From NCBI RefSeq assembly GCF_964355755.1, contig NC_092678.1, positions 16,712,922 to 16,776,921 of the forward strand: a stretch of DNA of 64,000 bases. The letters run 5' to 3'. The notes below the pieces were generated by a model, which was given only the letters and a program-made list of their open reading frames with translations, ran no database searches and was not told where the DNA came from. Shown here one piece after another: positions 31,881 through 42,894 of the stretch (positions are counted from its first letter, which is position 1; each line of letters begins with the position of its first letter). The position numbers and the translations under genes are program-made. Source of the stretch: Antedon mediterranea. Its lineage: Eukaryota; Echinodermata; Crinoidea; Comatulida; Antedonidae.

Positions 31881-33114
31881 ATAAAACAAACAAGAACAGA
31901 TGCCTACATTATGATATTAGATATTCTAATAATATTGTTAGATATGAAAGAAAAGTTTACTTATTCTAGACTTAAGCAAACCAGAGTAAATAACCTCTGA
32001 AATTCAATATTTTAACAATTGTTTACAGACATCTTGCGTGCGCATACGGTACGAAATTGTACAAACATTGTACAAAAAGGTGCTATTATGCACCTTTTAA
32101 CTGATGTTAAACCTTATAGGGTGCCCAGTTGAACCTTTGAATTTATCATGTTAAAGGTATTAAACTTTAATTTTCAGTTACAAGCCAGCGACTTTCTAAT
32201 GTTCCGTAAAAAAAAGATTTGTTCGAATTCCGATAGCTGTCCCCACAAACCTATCTATATTATTATTAATCTTTCTTATTTTTGTTTTAACTTACCACAA
32301 TAATGTCATTCTAAAAAAATTGTCCTTATCATCACCTTTTAAGCTTTTAGAAGCCCTAAGTTAAACATATCAAGAAGCGTTCATTAATCTAATAGGTCTT
32401 ATTTGTCACACAGTCACCATGGCCTACTTGGGCCTTTGCGGTGCAGTTCTGCACCTTTTTATACTTGTCTGCATTTTTCGATATAAAAGGTGCAAAAATA
32501 AACCTTTTATGAACTCTGCACCATTTTATGAGAAAAAGGCGCAAGTTAGCACCCTTTTATAGGTTTGCATCTTTTATTGCACCTTTAGTTTTAAGTGTGT
32601 ATTCTGCACTGTATGTAGTACGTATACAGTATATAGTGTATACTGTATATACTTAGACGTGACACAAAATAGAGAGCGCACTAACATTTTTTCAATGGCA
32701 TAATCATTTTTCTGTGCGCAATATTCTAACGTATGACGTGCACGTGGCTTTTGCGGTGCAGATAACCCAAATCTAGTTCAATTTTTATGTTGTCTTTTTC
32801 ATTAATATAACATTTACATTTATATATGACAGTAGTTTGGTGGATTGTATTAGTTTTATGTAATATTTGATAGATAAATACTGATTATTATTATAATTAA
32901 TGTTCGCTTTTCAGTAAAGATAACGTTATTAATTAGGATATTTCATATATTAATATATTGAAACATTAATCTCGACGAAAAGAAGTTTCTCGGACACGGT
33001 TTGTGAATTTCGCATGCTCCATGCCATGTTCAATATTGTCGTTTCTATGAAGCGCCAAAAGAGCAACTATGATAGAGAAATTACAATCAAACCCAGAAAA
33101 GTTCAGTTTTCCCC

Positions 33115-35225
33115 GGCCCATATCACAAGCATTTATTAAAACCTGGTGAAACTAAATTGGTTCAACTTTACGGGAAAGTGCCTTCCATCCTCAAGAATTC
33201 CGAGGTTGTATTACTATCTACAAAACATCTTACCGAGGTTAGCCCGAGCAACATGCTAGTTAAATTGCATAGAGGGAACGCTTCAATTCCCGTTACCAAT
33301 AACACTACTAAACATATTTTTCTACATAAACGTCGCCCAGTTGCACATTTTGATACAACAGACACTACCCACATTTGTCAACAACTACCTTCACTGACTG
33401 CCTCAGATAATTTTGTGCATGGTAAGACTTTCCAAGGTAAATTGCGAGAAACATAAAATAACAACTTGCAAAAATATCCTCATCTTCAACCTGATGATTT
33501 ACGGTTAGATTATACTGATATAGAAATGATTCATAATCAAATTGATCTTAAAGATAGTGATTTAACTGAAGTTGAAAAACAACGTGTATTTAATATGTTA
33601 TCTAGAAATAGACAATCCTTTAGTCTTATGGTGAATTAGGTACATGTCCTGGTTTCGAGGTAGACTTCGATCTAACAGATCACACACCGTTTTACATTAG
33701 ACCTTACCCAGTCACAGAGCAGAACAAGAAGTTGATAGACACAGAGTTAACCAAATTAGTAGATTTAGGTATCCTTGCAAAAGGTCATAAGGCATATACT
33801 TCCCCAGTTTTGTTGGTTAACAAGAAAAATGGTGATGAAAAGAGAGTTGTTACAGATTTTAGATACCTGAACTCTCGAATAAAATGCCATAACCATCCTT
33901 TTCAACCATTTAGTCAAGTTATACAACACATTGGACATTGTAATCCCTCTATACTCAGTGTGATTGATATTAAAAGTGCTTTCCATAGTTTGAGTCTTAG
34001 TAAGAAATCACAGGAATATGTTGGTGTATCGTCTTATTCTGGAGGTCAGTCATACTATTATAAACGGTTACCTCAAGGTTTAAGCTGTAGTCCTGCTAGT
34101 TTTCAATAAAAAATTACAGAAGTCATTTCCGCAATCCCTAATTCTCACCAATTTTGTGTTGCTATTCACGACGACATTCTTGTCTTTAGTCGCAGTAAAG
34201 AAGACCATTTTAATCACCTAAACTCCATATTTGCTGCACTTACAAAACAGGGATTTAAAGCATCCCCACAGAAATGTAAATTGTTTAGAAAGGAGTGTAT
34301 ATACCTTGGACATGTCGTCCTTATTGATAAACATAATACAGTCAGTATTAGACCTATGGCAGACAAATGTACTGCTATTCGTGAAATGCCCAACCCAAAG
34401 ACTGTAAAACAGGTTAAGAGATTTATTGGTGCAGTTGGATTCTTATCATTTTTTCTTCCCAAATTACAGGAGTTGTTACAACCTTTACATTGTCTTACTA
34501 AAAAGGGTGCAAAGTTTATATGGACATCTGAACATCAAGAAGCCGTTGATAAGATTAAATGTCTATTAGTGGAGCCACCAATTGTAATGGCCCCACAGCC
34601 GAATGGTAGATTTTCTTTATATTCAGATACGTCACGAATTGCTACGGGTTCTTATCTGACACAAGAAATTAATGGTAAAGGACGTCTGGTTGCTTATTAT
34701 TCTAAACGATTGCCACCTGCAGCAGTCAACTACTCTGTTAGTGAATTAGAACTTTTTGGTCTTCTTATCAATATCACAGGTTTTAAAAATACCCTTTTTG
34801 ATAGAGAATTTGATGCTTATGTAGATCAATCTTCTTTGATTTATATCGTGATATCTAATTCCGTCCCAGCAACATATAGATTAAGTAGGTTGCTTGAGAA
34901 ATTGTCTGAATACAGTTTTACTTTGAATTATAAGAAGGGAGAAGACATTCCTTTGGCTGATTTTCTTTCTAGAGCTCCTAGAGAAGCTGACTCAGAGATT
35001 GATAGAATTATGCCCATTTCTTTATGTGCTCAAGATGCATATCCTATCCAAGGACGTCCATTTACACGTGCGTACGCTAAGGCACAAGGTATTCAGATTC
35101 CGCCTATACAACAACAACAACAACAAACACCTCAAATACCACCAACTTTAAAAAGTAAGCGATGTACAACAACAACAACGACAAAACGAACAGATTAATC
35201 AAAGACGTCAACAACTAAATGAACA
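33115..35225 (+). pseudogene. Ty3/Gypsy-like pol, left part (protease-RT linker, RT, RNase H)
   Basis: Broken retrotransposon pol reading on the + strand. Segment 33120-33456 precedes RT (LVQLYGKVPSILKNSEVVLL). RT runs from DHTPFYIRPYPVTEQNKK through LVNKKNGDEKRVVTDFRYLN, SVIDIKSAFHSL (first Asp), RLPQGLSCSPASFQ, then a stop at 34108, then CVAIHDDILVFS (YxDD box with Tyr replaced). RNase H shows SLYSDTSRIATGSYL, SELELFGL and AYVDQSSL, followed by DFLSRA. There are stops at 33454, 33638 and 34108 and frame changes, so it is inactive. It ends in CAA-rich coding sequence, where a BEL/Pao element interrupts it; the integrase resumes at 38343. Confidence 0.85.
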
Positions 35226-35230
35226 TATAA

Positions 35231-36673
35231 ATGTTCCACAACAAACCGATCATAACACGAGACGTCGACATAATGAACATAATGTATATCAAGACGTCAT
35301 TTGTTTTCAATTTCATTGAGACTCTGAAGAAAGGAAACTTCAATATCAAGAAATGGCAATCCAACGTTAGGAATATGTGTGATGAATCAGAAGACGCCAC
35401 TGCTGCAACAGCTTTGGGAACAAAGTGGGACCTTGTGAACGACACTCTAAAGGTCAAAGAAGTAAAACTAATTCAAGGTCTAATCCCAACTAAACGTAGC
35501 ATTCTGAAACAAACCGCTTCTTACTATGACGTATTCGGTATGCTTTCCGGTATCCTTGTCCGACCGAAAACACTGTTACAAAAACTGTGGCAACTAAACA
35601 TTGATTGGGATACACCACTTAACCAGAGAAGTGAACTTTGTGCTATTCTCAGTGAAATCAATAAAGACCTTGAAAAAGCAAGTGACATAGAACTTCCAAG
35701 ATGTCTTATTTCAGAGCCATTTAGAGGAAAAAGACCATTACCTAAAGTATCTCTGCATGGTGCAAGTGATGCTTCAGAAGATGCTATGGGTATCGGAGTT
35801 TGGCTAAGGTGGTCACATGAAGAATCAACTGAAGCTTATTTGTCGTTTGTGTGCGCCCGAGCCAGACTCACACCACTTAAACAATCAAGCATCCCCAGGA
35901 AAGAACTTCAAGCAATTCTGCTGCTTTTAAGGCTGATGCTCACTGTAAAGAATGCTTTGAGGTTTGACATAGTTTATTCAAAGATTTGGACAGACAGTAT
36001 GACTGCCATCAGTTGGCTGAGAGGTCAATCTAAATTTTTCCGATCGTATGTTGCATACCGTGTAGGTGAGATCACTTCTGAATTTGACCCGATCAAAGAT
36101 ATTGCCTTTGTACCATCAGACCAGAACACTATAGATATTGTTTCAAGAGGAGAAAACATTGACGATATGAAGCAAGTCATCGATGGACCAGGGTTCCTAC
36201 CATCGCCACCAATCTCTTGGCCTAAAACTCCGACAAATGTTCAAGTAGCTCCTGAAGATGGAGAACAAAAGAAATTCCATGTCCGTAATGCTAAGACACC
36301 CAAAATAAAGGCTATCCCTGAATTTGAAAGAACACTTGATCCCACCAAATTTTCTAGTTGGCCAAAACTTAAGATGGTCACAGCAAGAGTTGTGTCCTTA
36401 AAGCAGTTACCAAAGAACCAATGGTTAAAGAAGTTAACTTCACAAATTTCTGAGTGGCCTTCACCACATGCATTGAAGGAAGCTGAGTTGCTTTGGGTCC
36501 GACAGGGACAAGCTGAGATAAATTTCAATGATCACAACATCATGAAGCTAGTTCCAGTCTTCGATGAGAAAGAAGGAGTGTACCGTGTTGGTGGACGGAT
36601 TAAGAATGCACCACTGTCGTATGACATAAGACACCCTTACCTACTACCGAAGGGAAGCATATCAGTTTACTGA
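35231..36673 (+). pseudogene. BEL/Pao pol: RT connection, RNase H, integrase N-terminus
   Basis: Open over 480 codons. The Pao signature is present: GLIPTKRSILKQTASYYDVF-GMLSGILVRPKTLLQKLW, followed by an RNase H with LHGASDASEDAMGIGVWLR, SIPRKELQAIL, IWTDSMTAISWLRG and FVPSDQNTIDIVSRG. The part after 36230 leads into the integrase (VYRVGGRIKNAPLSYDIRHP). The RT catalytic domain, protease and gag are absent. A stop near 36671 and a frame change follow. Confidence 0.85.
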
Positions 36674-37660
36674 TTGTTCGGGATAGACACAGACACTCTT
36701 TACATGGGGGCCACCTGAGAACCGCATCAGAGGTCAGAAAAAAGTGTTGGATTATTGGGGATACCAACATCTCAAAAACAGTTGTACAACAATGTACTAT
36801 TTGTAGGAGACACAAAGGGAAGCCAATAGAGCAGAAGATGGCTGACCTACCAGACTTCCGAGTGAAACCATGCTCACCGCCATTTAGTTCCACACTCGTA
36901 GACTATCTGGGCCCAGTTAACGTAAAACTGAACAAAAATACCACCACAAAAGAATATTGTGCAGTTTTTACGTGTGCCGTAACTAGAGCTGTACACTTAA
37001 TCTGTGTCCAAGATCTTACTACCCAAGCGTTCCTACAAGAAATGGAATGATTTGTAAGCATCAGAGGAGCACCATCTTTGTTGGTGAGTGACAATGGTAC
37101 ATGTTTCAGAGGGGCTGACAATACAATAAGTGAGTTGAATTTGAGACTAGACCAGACGAAGATACGAGAACAATGCCAACGTTATAATGTGCAGTGGAAA
37201 TTTGGACCACCAGGTGGACCTCATCACCAAGGAGCTGTTGAGCGCATGGTTCAAGAGGTGAAGAAAGGCAGGAGACATTTGGTGAAAGCTGACAGACTAA
37301 CATTTGTTGAATGGGAGACGGTGTTCTGTCAGATATCTGGTCTTATCAAATAGTCGACCTCTGACGGCCAAGTCATCATCGCCTATGGATTATCCACCGT
37401 TGACTCCTAATCATTTCCTGATCGGAAGAGGTGATTTACAGTGTCCGGAAGTACCGTGTGAAGAATTCCATGGAAATTTGAGAAAACGGAGAAAAATTTG
37501 TAACTCTATGGTGAATGGTTTCTGGCACCGATGGATGGAGTGTATCCATAAGCTCTCACCAAGACTTAAATGGCAGAAATCAATGGAGAATGTAATGGAA
37601 GGTGACATAGTGCTTGTCATTGGTGAGAACAAGAAACGTGGTAGTGGAAAATGGTAGAAG
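36674..37660 (+). pseudogene. BEL/Pao integrase and C-terminal domain, broken
   Basis: The zinc-binding region (RHRHSLHGGHLRTASE ... CTICRRHKGK) is followed by the catalytic core with LVDYLGPVNVKL (Asp), LLVSDNGTCFRGA (Asp) and HHQGAVERMVQEVKKG (Glu), so the DDE triad is retained. A TGA at 37048 splits the core (QEME*FVSIRGAP), with a frame change at about 37350. The last piece, DYPPLTPNHFLIGRGD through WMECIHKLSPRLKW, is the DUF5641-like tail typical of Pao elements. Confidence 0.85.
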
Positions 37661-37923
37661 TCAGTAAAGTTTATCCAGGGAAAGATGACCTTGTTAGGAT
37701 TGTTGACATAAGATTTGCAGATGGTATCTAAGAAACCGGTTAATAAGTTGATCATGCTAATGAAGAGCACCGAACGTTCAGACATGTAGTGATATGTGGA
37801 TCAGATGATGTTCCTTGACCACTGTGATTGATGATTTAAAGTGTAATTGACATTTATGAACTTTTCATTGTTACATATAAAGTTGTAGACTTTGACCATC
37901 CGTCACTTTTTAGGGAACTGGGA

Positions 37924-38341
37924 TGTCATTACTTCATTTGTTTTCAATTTGTGAGTTGCGTGCCAGTGCGCGTACAATACGCAGGCTGAACGAAATCATA
38001 TACAATTTGGTATCGTGTGAGAGATATTCATGCAGTGTAATCATCTTTATTTGTTATTTGAAACCCTTTGGATGAGTTTTAATTATTATTGTTTATTAAT
38101 ATGTTTAGCCAGGAGTCTGCAGGGGCAGTCTTTGAGTTGTGTACACCTTTAAATATTATATATTTTATTGTTGTTAAAGTTCATATATCTAGGCCTCGCT
38201 TGACGTTATCACTTCGTTTAAGTCGAGTCGGCGTACGAGTGTCTACGTCTTTCTATTACTATAGAGGGGGTAGTCGTACTATTCTTTATTATCATATGTT
38301 TCGAAGTATTTGTTGACTACAGAACTATCTACTTAGTGTAT
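37924..38341 (+). repeat. candidate 3' LTR of the BEL/Pao element
   Basis: Begins TGTCATTACTTCATTTG right after a purine-rich tract and ends shortly before Gypsy coding sequence resumes, giving about 420 bp. No second full copy exists in the window, so the assignment rests on position and on a short match near 35297. The exact right border is uncertain. Confidence 0.45.
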
Positions 38342-38342
38342 T

Positions 38343-39866
38343 TTGTTTGTTCTTATAGACAACCCAACACAGTTGTTGAATAATAAATCTAATAAAGACA
38401 ACACATTGCAACAACGTGTTCACCTCATTATTTCTCACCGATTCCACAACAATGTACAAAGACAAACCGAACAGAACACACTACATCGCCAACAGATAGT
38501 GACAAACAATCAATACGTACAACAATCAAAACAAAATCGAAACACCAATTTCCCTCCTCAGAAAGAGCCACGCATAGTTGATAGGCCTATACATCTCCCT
38601 ACTCCTAATCCTTCAGTAATTGAACAGTTAGTTCTTTCTTCTACTACACCTCCAATTATTGAACATCAGCATGATCACCCTAGCTTAGAGGATGTACAAG
38701 ATTCACATCCATTGCTGGACAACGTTGAGATGATCATCTGTAGCCACATTCCAAATCAGGCACGATTAGATAAAATGATGAAACTGATTAAACGAAAGAT
38801 CCTAAGAGACTTTAATCTTCCTTTTACTACACAACAATTTGCAATGGATCAACAGACTTCTTCATTATATAAACCTATATATGATTTATATCCAACAACA
38901 TTCTACCCAGTGATAAAAAGACAGCTCGATCTATTACATTGCGTGCAGAACAGTATATCGTCTGTAATAATCTGATATTTCGTTTGTTTTTCCTACGTGA
39001 TGATAGTTTTATATTACAGCTCGCAATTCCAGAATCGTACATCGATAAAATAATTTGTCTTTACCATGATTCTTTATTAGGATTTTTAGGTTATGCCCGC
39101 ACATATTTAACGATGCGTAAACTTTTTTTTCTTTCCATCGATGTTCGAAAGGATTACTATCTACATTCGTTCGTGTTCTAGATGCCAACAGATAAAGAAT
39201 AAGCCTAAAACTCTTAGGTTGTATAACGATAGGATTCCTGGACAATTTGTTCCCTTTGAAACGCTTAGTATGGATTTTAAATCTATGCCCACTTCTCCAT
39301 CAGGGTATAAGCATATAATGGTAGTATGTTGTTCTATGACTAGATATTTGATATGTGTACCATTGCAAAGAATCGATGCCGAAACCATTTGTGAGGCACT
39401 CATTCAGAAAGTGTTTACTGTATTTGGTATTCCCACAACCCTAATTACCGATGCCGGTTCGTCATTAGTCGGAAAATTGATGACATGACTTTCTGAATCT
39501 TTAGGCATTGATCACAAAGTGATTAGCGTAGAAAATCATGGATCTCTACAGGTTAAACGTCATATTGGTTCACTTGCAAATCTCATAAAGGCCAATTTAG
39601 GTCAAATGGGAAATGATTGGGTTCGTTATGTTTCTGTAGCCCAATATGCATATAATTCCTTTAGCTCTCCTCAATTAGGTGGATATTCTCCATACTATTT
39701 ACTATTCTTACGAGAACCAATGAATCTTTCAGGCGTGAAATGTCAACCAATGTCAGGTTTATGTAGTTCATACAGAGAATACATAGAACAACTCGAAGAA
39801 CGCGTTAAGCATGTGTCGACTTCAATGGCTCAGTTGCAGAAGTATCAACAGCATGCTCTTGCTTAA
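38343..39866 (+). pseudogene. Ty3/Gypsy-like pol, right part (integrase)
   Basis: Continuation of the element at 33115 beyond the BEL insertion. A low-complexity Asn/Gln/Pro-rich linker (38343-38940) leads to the zinc-binding region (LYHDSLLGFLGYARTYL, CSRCQQIKNKP) and the core: LSMDFKSMPTSPSGYKHIMV (Asp), TTLITDAGSSLVG (Asp), a stop at 39486, then NHGSLQVKRHIGSLANLIKA, where the expected catalytic Glu is Lys. The end reads PYYLLFLREPMNL, the usual core end. Frame changes at about 38970 and 39140 also break it. No LTRs were recognised on either side. Confidence 0.85.
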
Positions 39867-41412
39867 GATTAAAATAAATCATGCAAACGATAACAATAAT
39901 ATTAATTTATCATTACAAAATACATTCGAACTCCTAGGCTAATAATTAAGAGTAAAATAAATCATTGAAACCAAATAATTTTAATTTATCATACAAATTT
40001 AAGGCCCATATTGAATACCATGCTATCGACCTAAATATATTTCACGCCATGATCTTTAGGGTTTGTTAAATACATGCAGTCAAAGACGTGACCTATTATT
40101 TAAGTGTTTAGTTTGCATTCATTGGAATATCCTGTTGTTCCATAGAGAAATAACTTATTTCTTCTTCATGGTCGACCATAGAGATATTATAGTGATGTTT
40201 AATATCTCTATGGCTCGACATATCGCTACAGTTGGAAAATAAATAGTATACAACATAATCACAATTATTATATCGTTAGGTCATTTATACAAATAAGATA
40301 GATAAGTGTGTATCGTCCCCATTCCTACCGATACAATAGATCCAACGTGATCTGTTTTTTTATGTTTTTGTAAAACAAAAATTAGGCACCGATTTGAAAG
40401 ACACTGAAATATAAATCATAAATAATATCACATATACGGAATTATTTTACCTTAATTACTAAAGTGAAAGGTAAAAATATTATAGAAGTTAACAACATTA
40501 ATGATTTAAAGGCCAGGTGCGGCCAAAACATTTCTAATGATCATACATTCCAATAATTATCAATCTATAGTTTGCACTATGTTTCATAAGGTTAGGGATT
40601 TTATTTGTGTTACGAGCTTGTTGAAAATAAGCCCTTTTTTATCAGGGTGTTTGGGGGGGGGGGGGAGATAGTTAAAATTACACAGTAAAATCTATATTCT
40701 TTTATTTTCAAATATACATGTGTATGAGGTATTTTTTAAAAAACTATGAAAATAAACGGTGTGTTATAAAAGGTTATCAGACTATGACTGAATATAGATA
40801 ATATAACTTGAATTTTTGATCATTTTAAGGGAAATTCATCTGTTTTCGTCTTGATTCCTATTACAAATATTTGATTTATGTACAATTAACCAGATATTAT
40901 ATTTAAAATTCATGCATGTACATGAGCTTTAAAAACCATAAGACTTTAGAGTACTGGTAGAAAGCGGATGTGACTTTTTTTCTAACACGCAAGTTTGTCA
41001 TTATTCCGATTCGAATCCAAATACGTCACCTATCTCTGGTGATTATTTTGTTACATAAAAGCCCCACAGCCACTGAAGGTATTAGGGGGTTTATGAGTAT
41101 GGCTAGTTCGAGTTTATAAAATTCCAATTTCTCTCAGCCGTAGAACTCCGTAGTACTATTAGCTTCCGCGTGATACAGTTTTCAAATGCCTCCGCCCTCT
41201 TGAATAATACGAATTTACAAAACTGGACGGGAAGGTGTTCAGTGAATAATGTATGCATGAGCTTTAAAAAAGTGGGTGGAGCTTATCGTGAAATTCCGTC
41301 GTCTTAACTTTTTGAGGACGATAAACTTCTAATTAAACTTAAAAGTGGAATTTCTGAAACTCTAAATAACATTTGAACTTATTATTAGTAATATATGTTT
41401 CGCGGCGTTTAA
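39867..41412. other. no gene seen
   Basis: AT-rich sequence without a convincing ORF. A 13-base G run lies at about 40652-40664. Nothing else could be assigned. Confidence 0.5.
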
Positions 41413-42890
41413 AGGGAAGGTCAAACCTGACTTCTTTTTCCCCTCAGGCTATTACTTACAATAATATAATCTATTATAAACAATATTGACTATATTTAAT
41501 AATCAGGTTTACAAGAAATTCGATGTTTATTACGACTACCTACACGAATTGAAAATCGCCATGTTGAGCGGGCTGTGACGTATGATACGTCCTTTGAAAT
41601 CTACGCTTGGCTGATCACCGTATAAGTAAATACAGTTTTTTAAATAAATCGACCCATTTAAAATGTTATTGAACGTTTGTTAAAGGCGGTTTTTAAAATA
41701 TTTTTTGATGGAAATAAACTAAACTAGCAATAAAATATGTAATACCAAAATAAAAAAAACATTTTTTCAACCGGAGACGCAGTAATTTGGGTGGAAATCG
41801 AGACATATTTCGTCGGAATGAACGAATTTCGCTGATAGCTTAACAACCAATTACGCATGCGTTATGACCTGTCTGCATGTTTTGTAACTCTCTAGATCTC
41901 TGGCATGGTTGTGTAACTACTGCTGTGAGCGTGTGTGTTGGGTACATGAGTCTTAATTTTGGTGTGTGTACTCATGCTGTCGATTGTCGTTTTTTATCAA
42001 CTTTTCTCGCCAAAAAGAAAGTATGGAATCCCTTTGCGACAGTTATGGTTACGGGTGTGATCCTGAATATACAGAGAGCGAATTAGTTGCTCGTAACTTA
42101 AATAGAGACAGGTTAAACGAAATGAATAAACATTCGCGTGTAAACCAGTCGGTTGATAATTAAATGGTGTACATGCGGCCTGTGTTAAGAATGTCCGTTG
42201 ATGTTGAATGTTTTTGCTGTAAAGAATTAGAGACAGGAAAACATGTAATTGAAGGTAACTGCGTATGACATAGCAAAGACTTCACATCAGTATGCTTGGA
42301 CGAGTCGGTGCTGAAAACGGCGTACACTATGCTGATTCATGTTCGAGGTTACCGTGACAGACGAAACACTTTGGCGTTTGACAACAGGTACGTAAGGGAA
42401 ACCGGTTTCGTTGCCGACGTATTTTTTCGCTAGATGTAAGATAACAATTAAAATAATAGTCTTATGTATACAGTACTGTCAAAAAGATTACTAAAGAGGT
42501 GTAGATTTTTTTTATTCGCGAACAACAATGAACAATAAAACAACCCGGAACCACGCGCTCTTCTCGCTCCTCGCTTGACTGCTCGCTGGGTCACCGATTT
42601 CAGCCAATCAATGTAAGGAATTAGATTAACCAATCATAGCATACCTATACAACCGCGAGGCTTAAATTCGAAAAAGGACGTATCTGACGTCATAAATAAG
42701 CTGTAAGAGCATAAGATGGCGATTTTCAATTCAGGAAAAGTCAGCATTAAAATCACGTTTTCTCAATAACTACAAATCGTACAAAATTGAATTATAATAA
42801 TATAATTCAATTTCAGTATATTATACTGATAGTTTGTTCAATTAATGAAGGATTCATGGTTAAAAGATAAAATTAGGCTTGACCTTCCCT
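41413..42890. mobile_element. TTAA-flanked DNA transposon remnant (Kolobok- or piggyBac-like)
   Basis: The ends are AGGGAAGGTCAAACCT and (inverted) AGGGAAGGTCAAGCCT, flanked by TTAA at 41409-41412 and 42891-42894. Subterminal inverted matches extend further in (attgaaaatcgccat at about 41547 with atggcgattttcaatt at about 42716, and gatacgtcctt with aaggacgtatc). The TTAA target and AGGG terminus fit Kolobok better than piggyBac. The interior holds a P2X7R_C-like coding relic but no transposase is seen. Confidence 0.75.
41999..42434 (+). pseudogene. P2X7R_C-like domain relic
   Basis: A coding relic in three frames: MESLCDSYGYGCDPEYTESE then, shifted, KWCTCGLC, then RMSVDVECFCCKELETG, a TGA at 42266, and DFTSVCLDESVLKTAYTMLI followed by RDRRNTLAFDNRYVRETGF. 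The WCxCGxC-x(n)-ECxCC spacing followed by a CL-x(3)-VL-x(2)-A block is the pattern of the zinc-binding P2X7 receptor C-terminal domain, widespread as a stand-alone domain in invertebrate genomes and often near transposons. Two frameshifts and a stop make it a pseudogene. Its position inside the TTAA element suggests it was carried by the element. Confidence 0.55.
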
Positions 42891-42894
42891 TTAA

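Larger units (their letters stand above)
28919..32599. mobile_element. 3.7-kb TA-flanked DNA element with GGTGCA subrepeats
   Basis: The ends read CACACTAAAAAAAAAGGTGC and (inverted) CACACTTAAAACTAAAGGTGC. The flanks are TA on both sides (28917-28918, 32600-32601), where array unit 3 has a single TA (cacctattctgc), so the empty site is known. Both terminal regions are packed with variants of aaaggtgcaaa. A TA duplication suggests the Tc1/mariner group, but no transposase ORF is seen, so the class is uncertain. It contains a nested foldback element (30201-31277), a SINE (31585) and a ctaggcct-rich stretch. Confidence 0.75.
10615..32990 (+). repeat. head-to-tail array of four ~5.13-kb units
   Basis: Units start at the same word (ccaaaatgtattg) at 10615, 15722, 20851 and 25978. 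Units 1-3 are 5107, 5129 and 5127 bp and nearly identical; unit 4 is more diverged, lacks about 1.2 kb including the LINE tail, and is broken by two large insertions. Each unit carries the tail of the upstream LINE relic, a 7TM exon, AT-rich spacer with repeats, an L2/CR1-type LINE tail and a MITE. The sequence before the start word differs between unit 1 (LINE body) and units 2-4 (unit end), which marks the duplication junction. Confidence 0.93.
35289..38342 (+). mobile_element. 5'-truncated BEL/Pao retrotransposon nested in the Gypsy element
   Basis: The coding part is 35310-37660 and a candidate 3' LTR is 37924-38341, preceded by a purine-rich aggga-actggga. Similarity between gtcatttgttttcaattt (35297) and the first 30 bases of the LTR (tgtcatt...tcatttgttttcaattt) suggests that a scrap of the 5' LTR is fused directly to mid-pol by a large deletion. 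The 4-5 bp flanks (aagac on the left, tagac on the right) could be a mutated target duplication, but this is weak. Confidence 0.7.
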
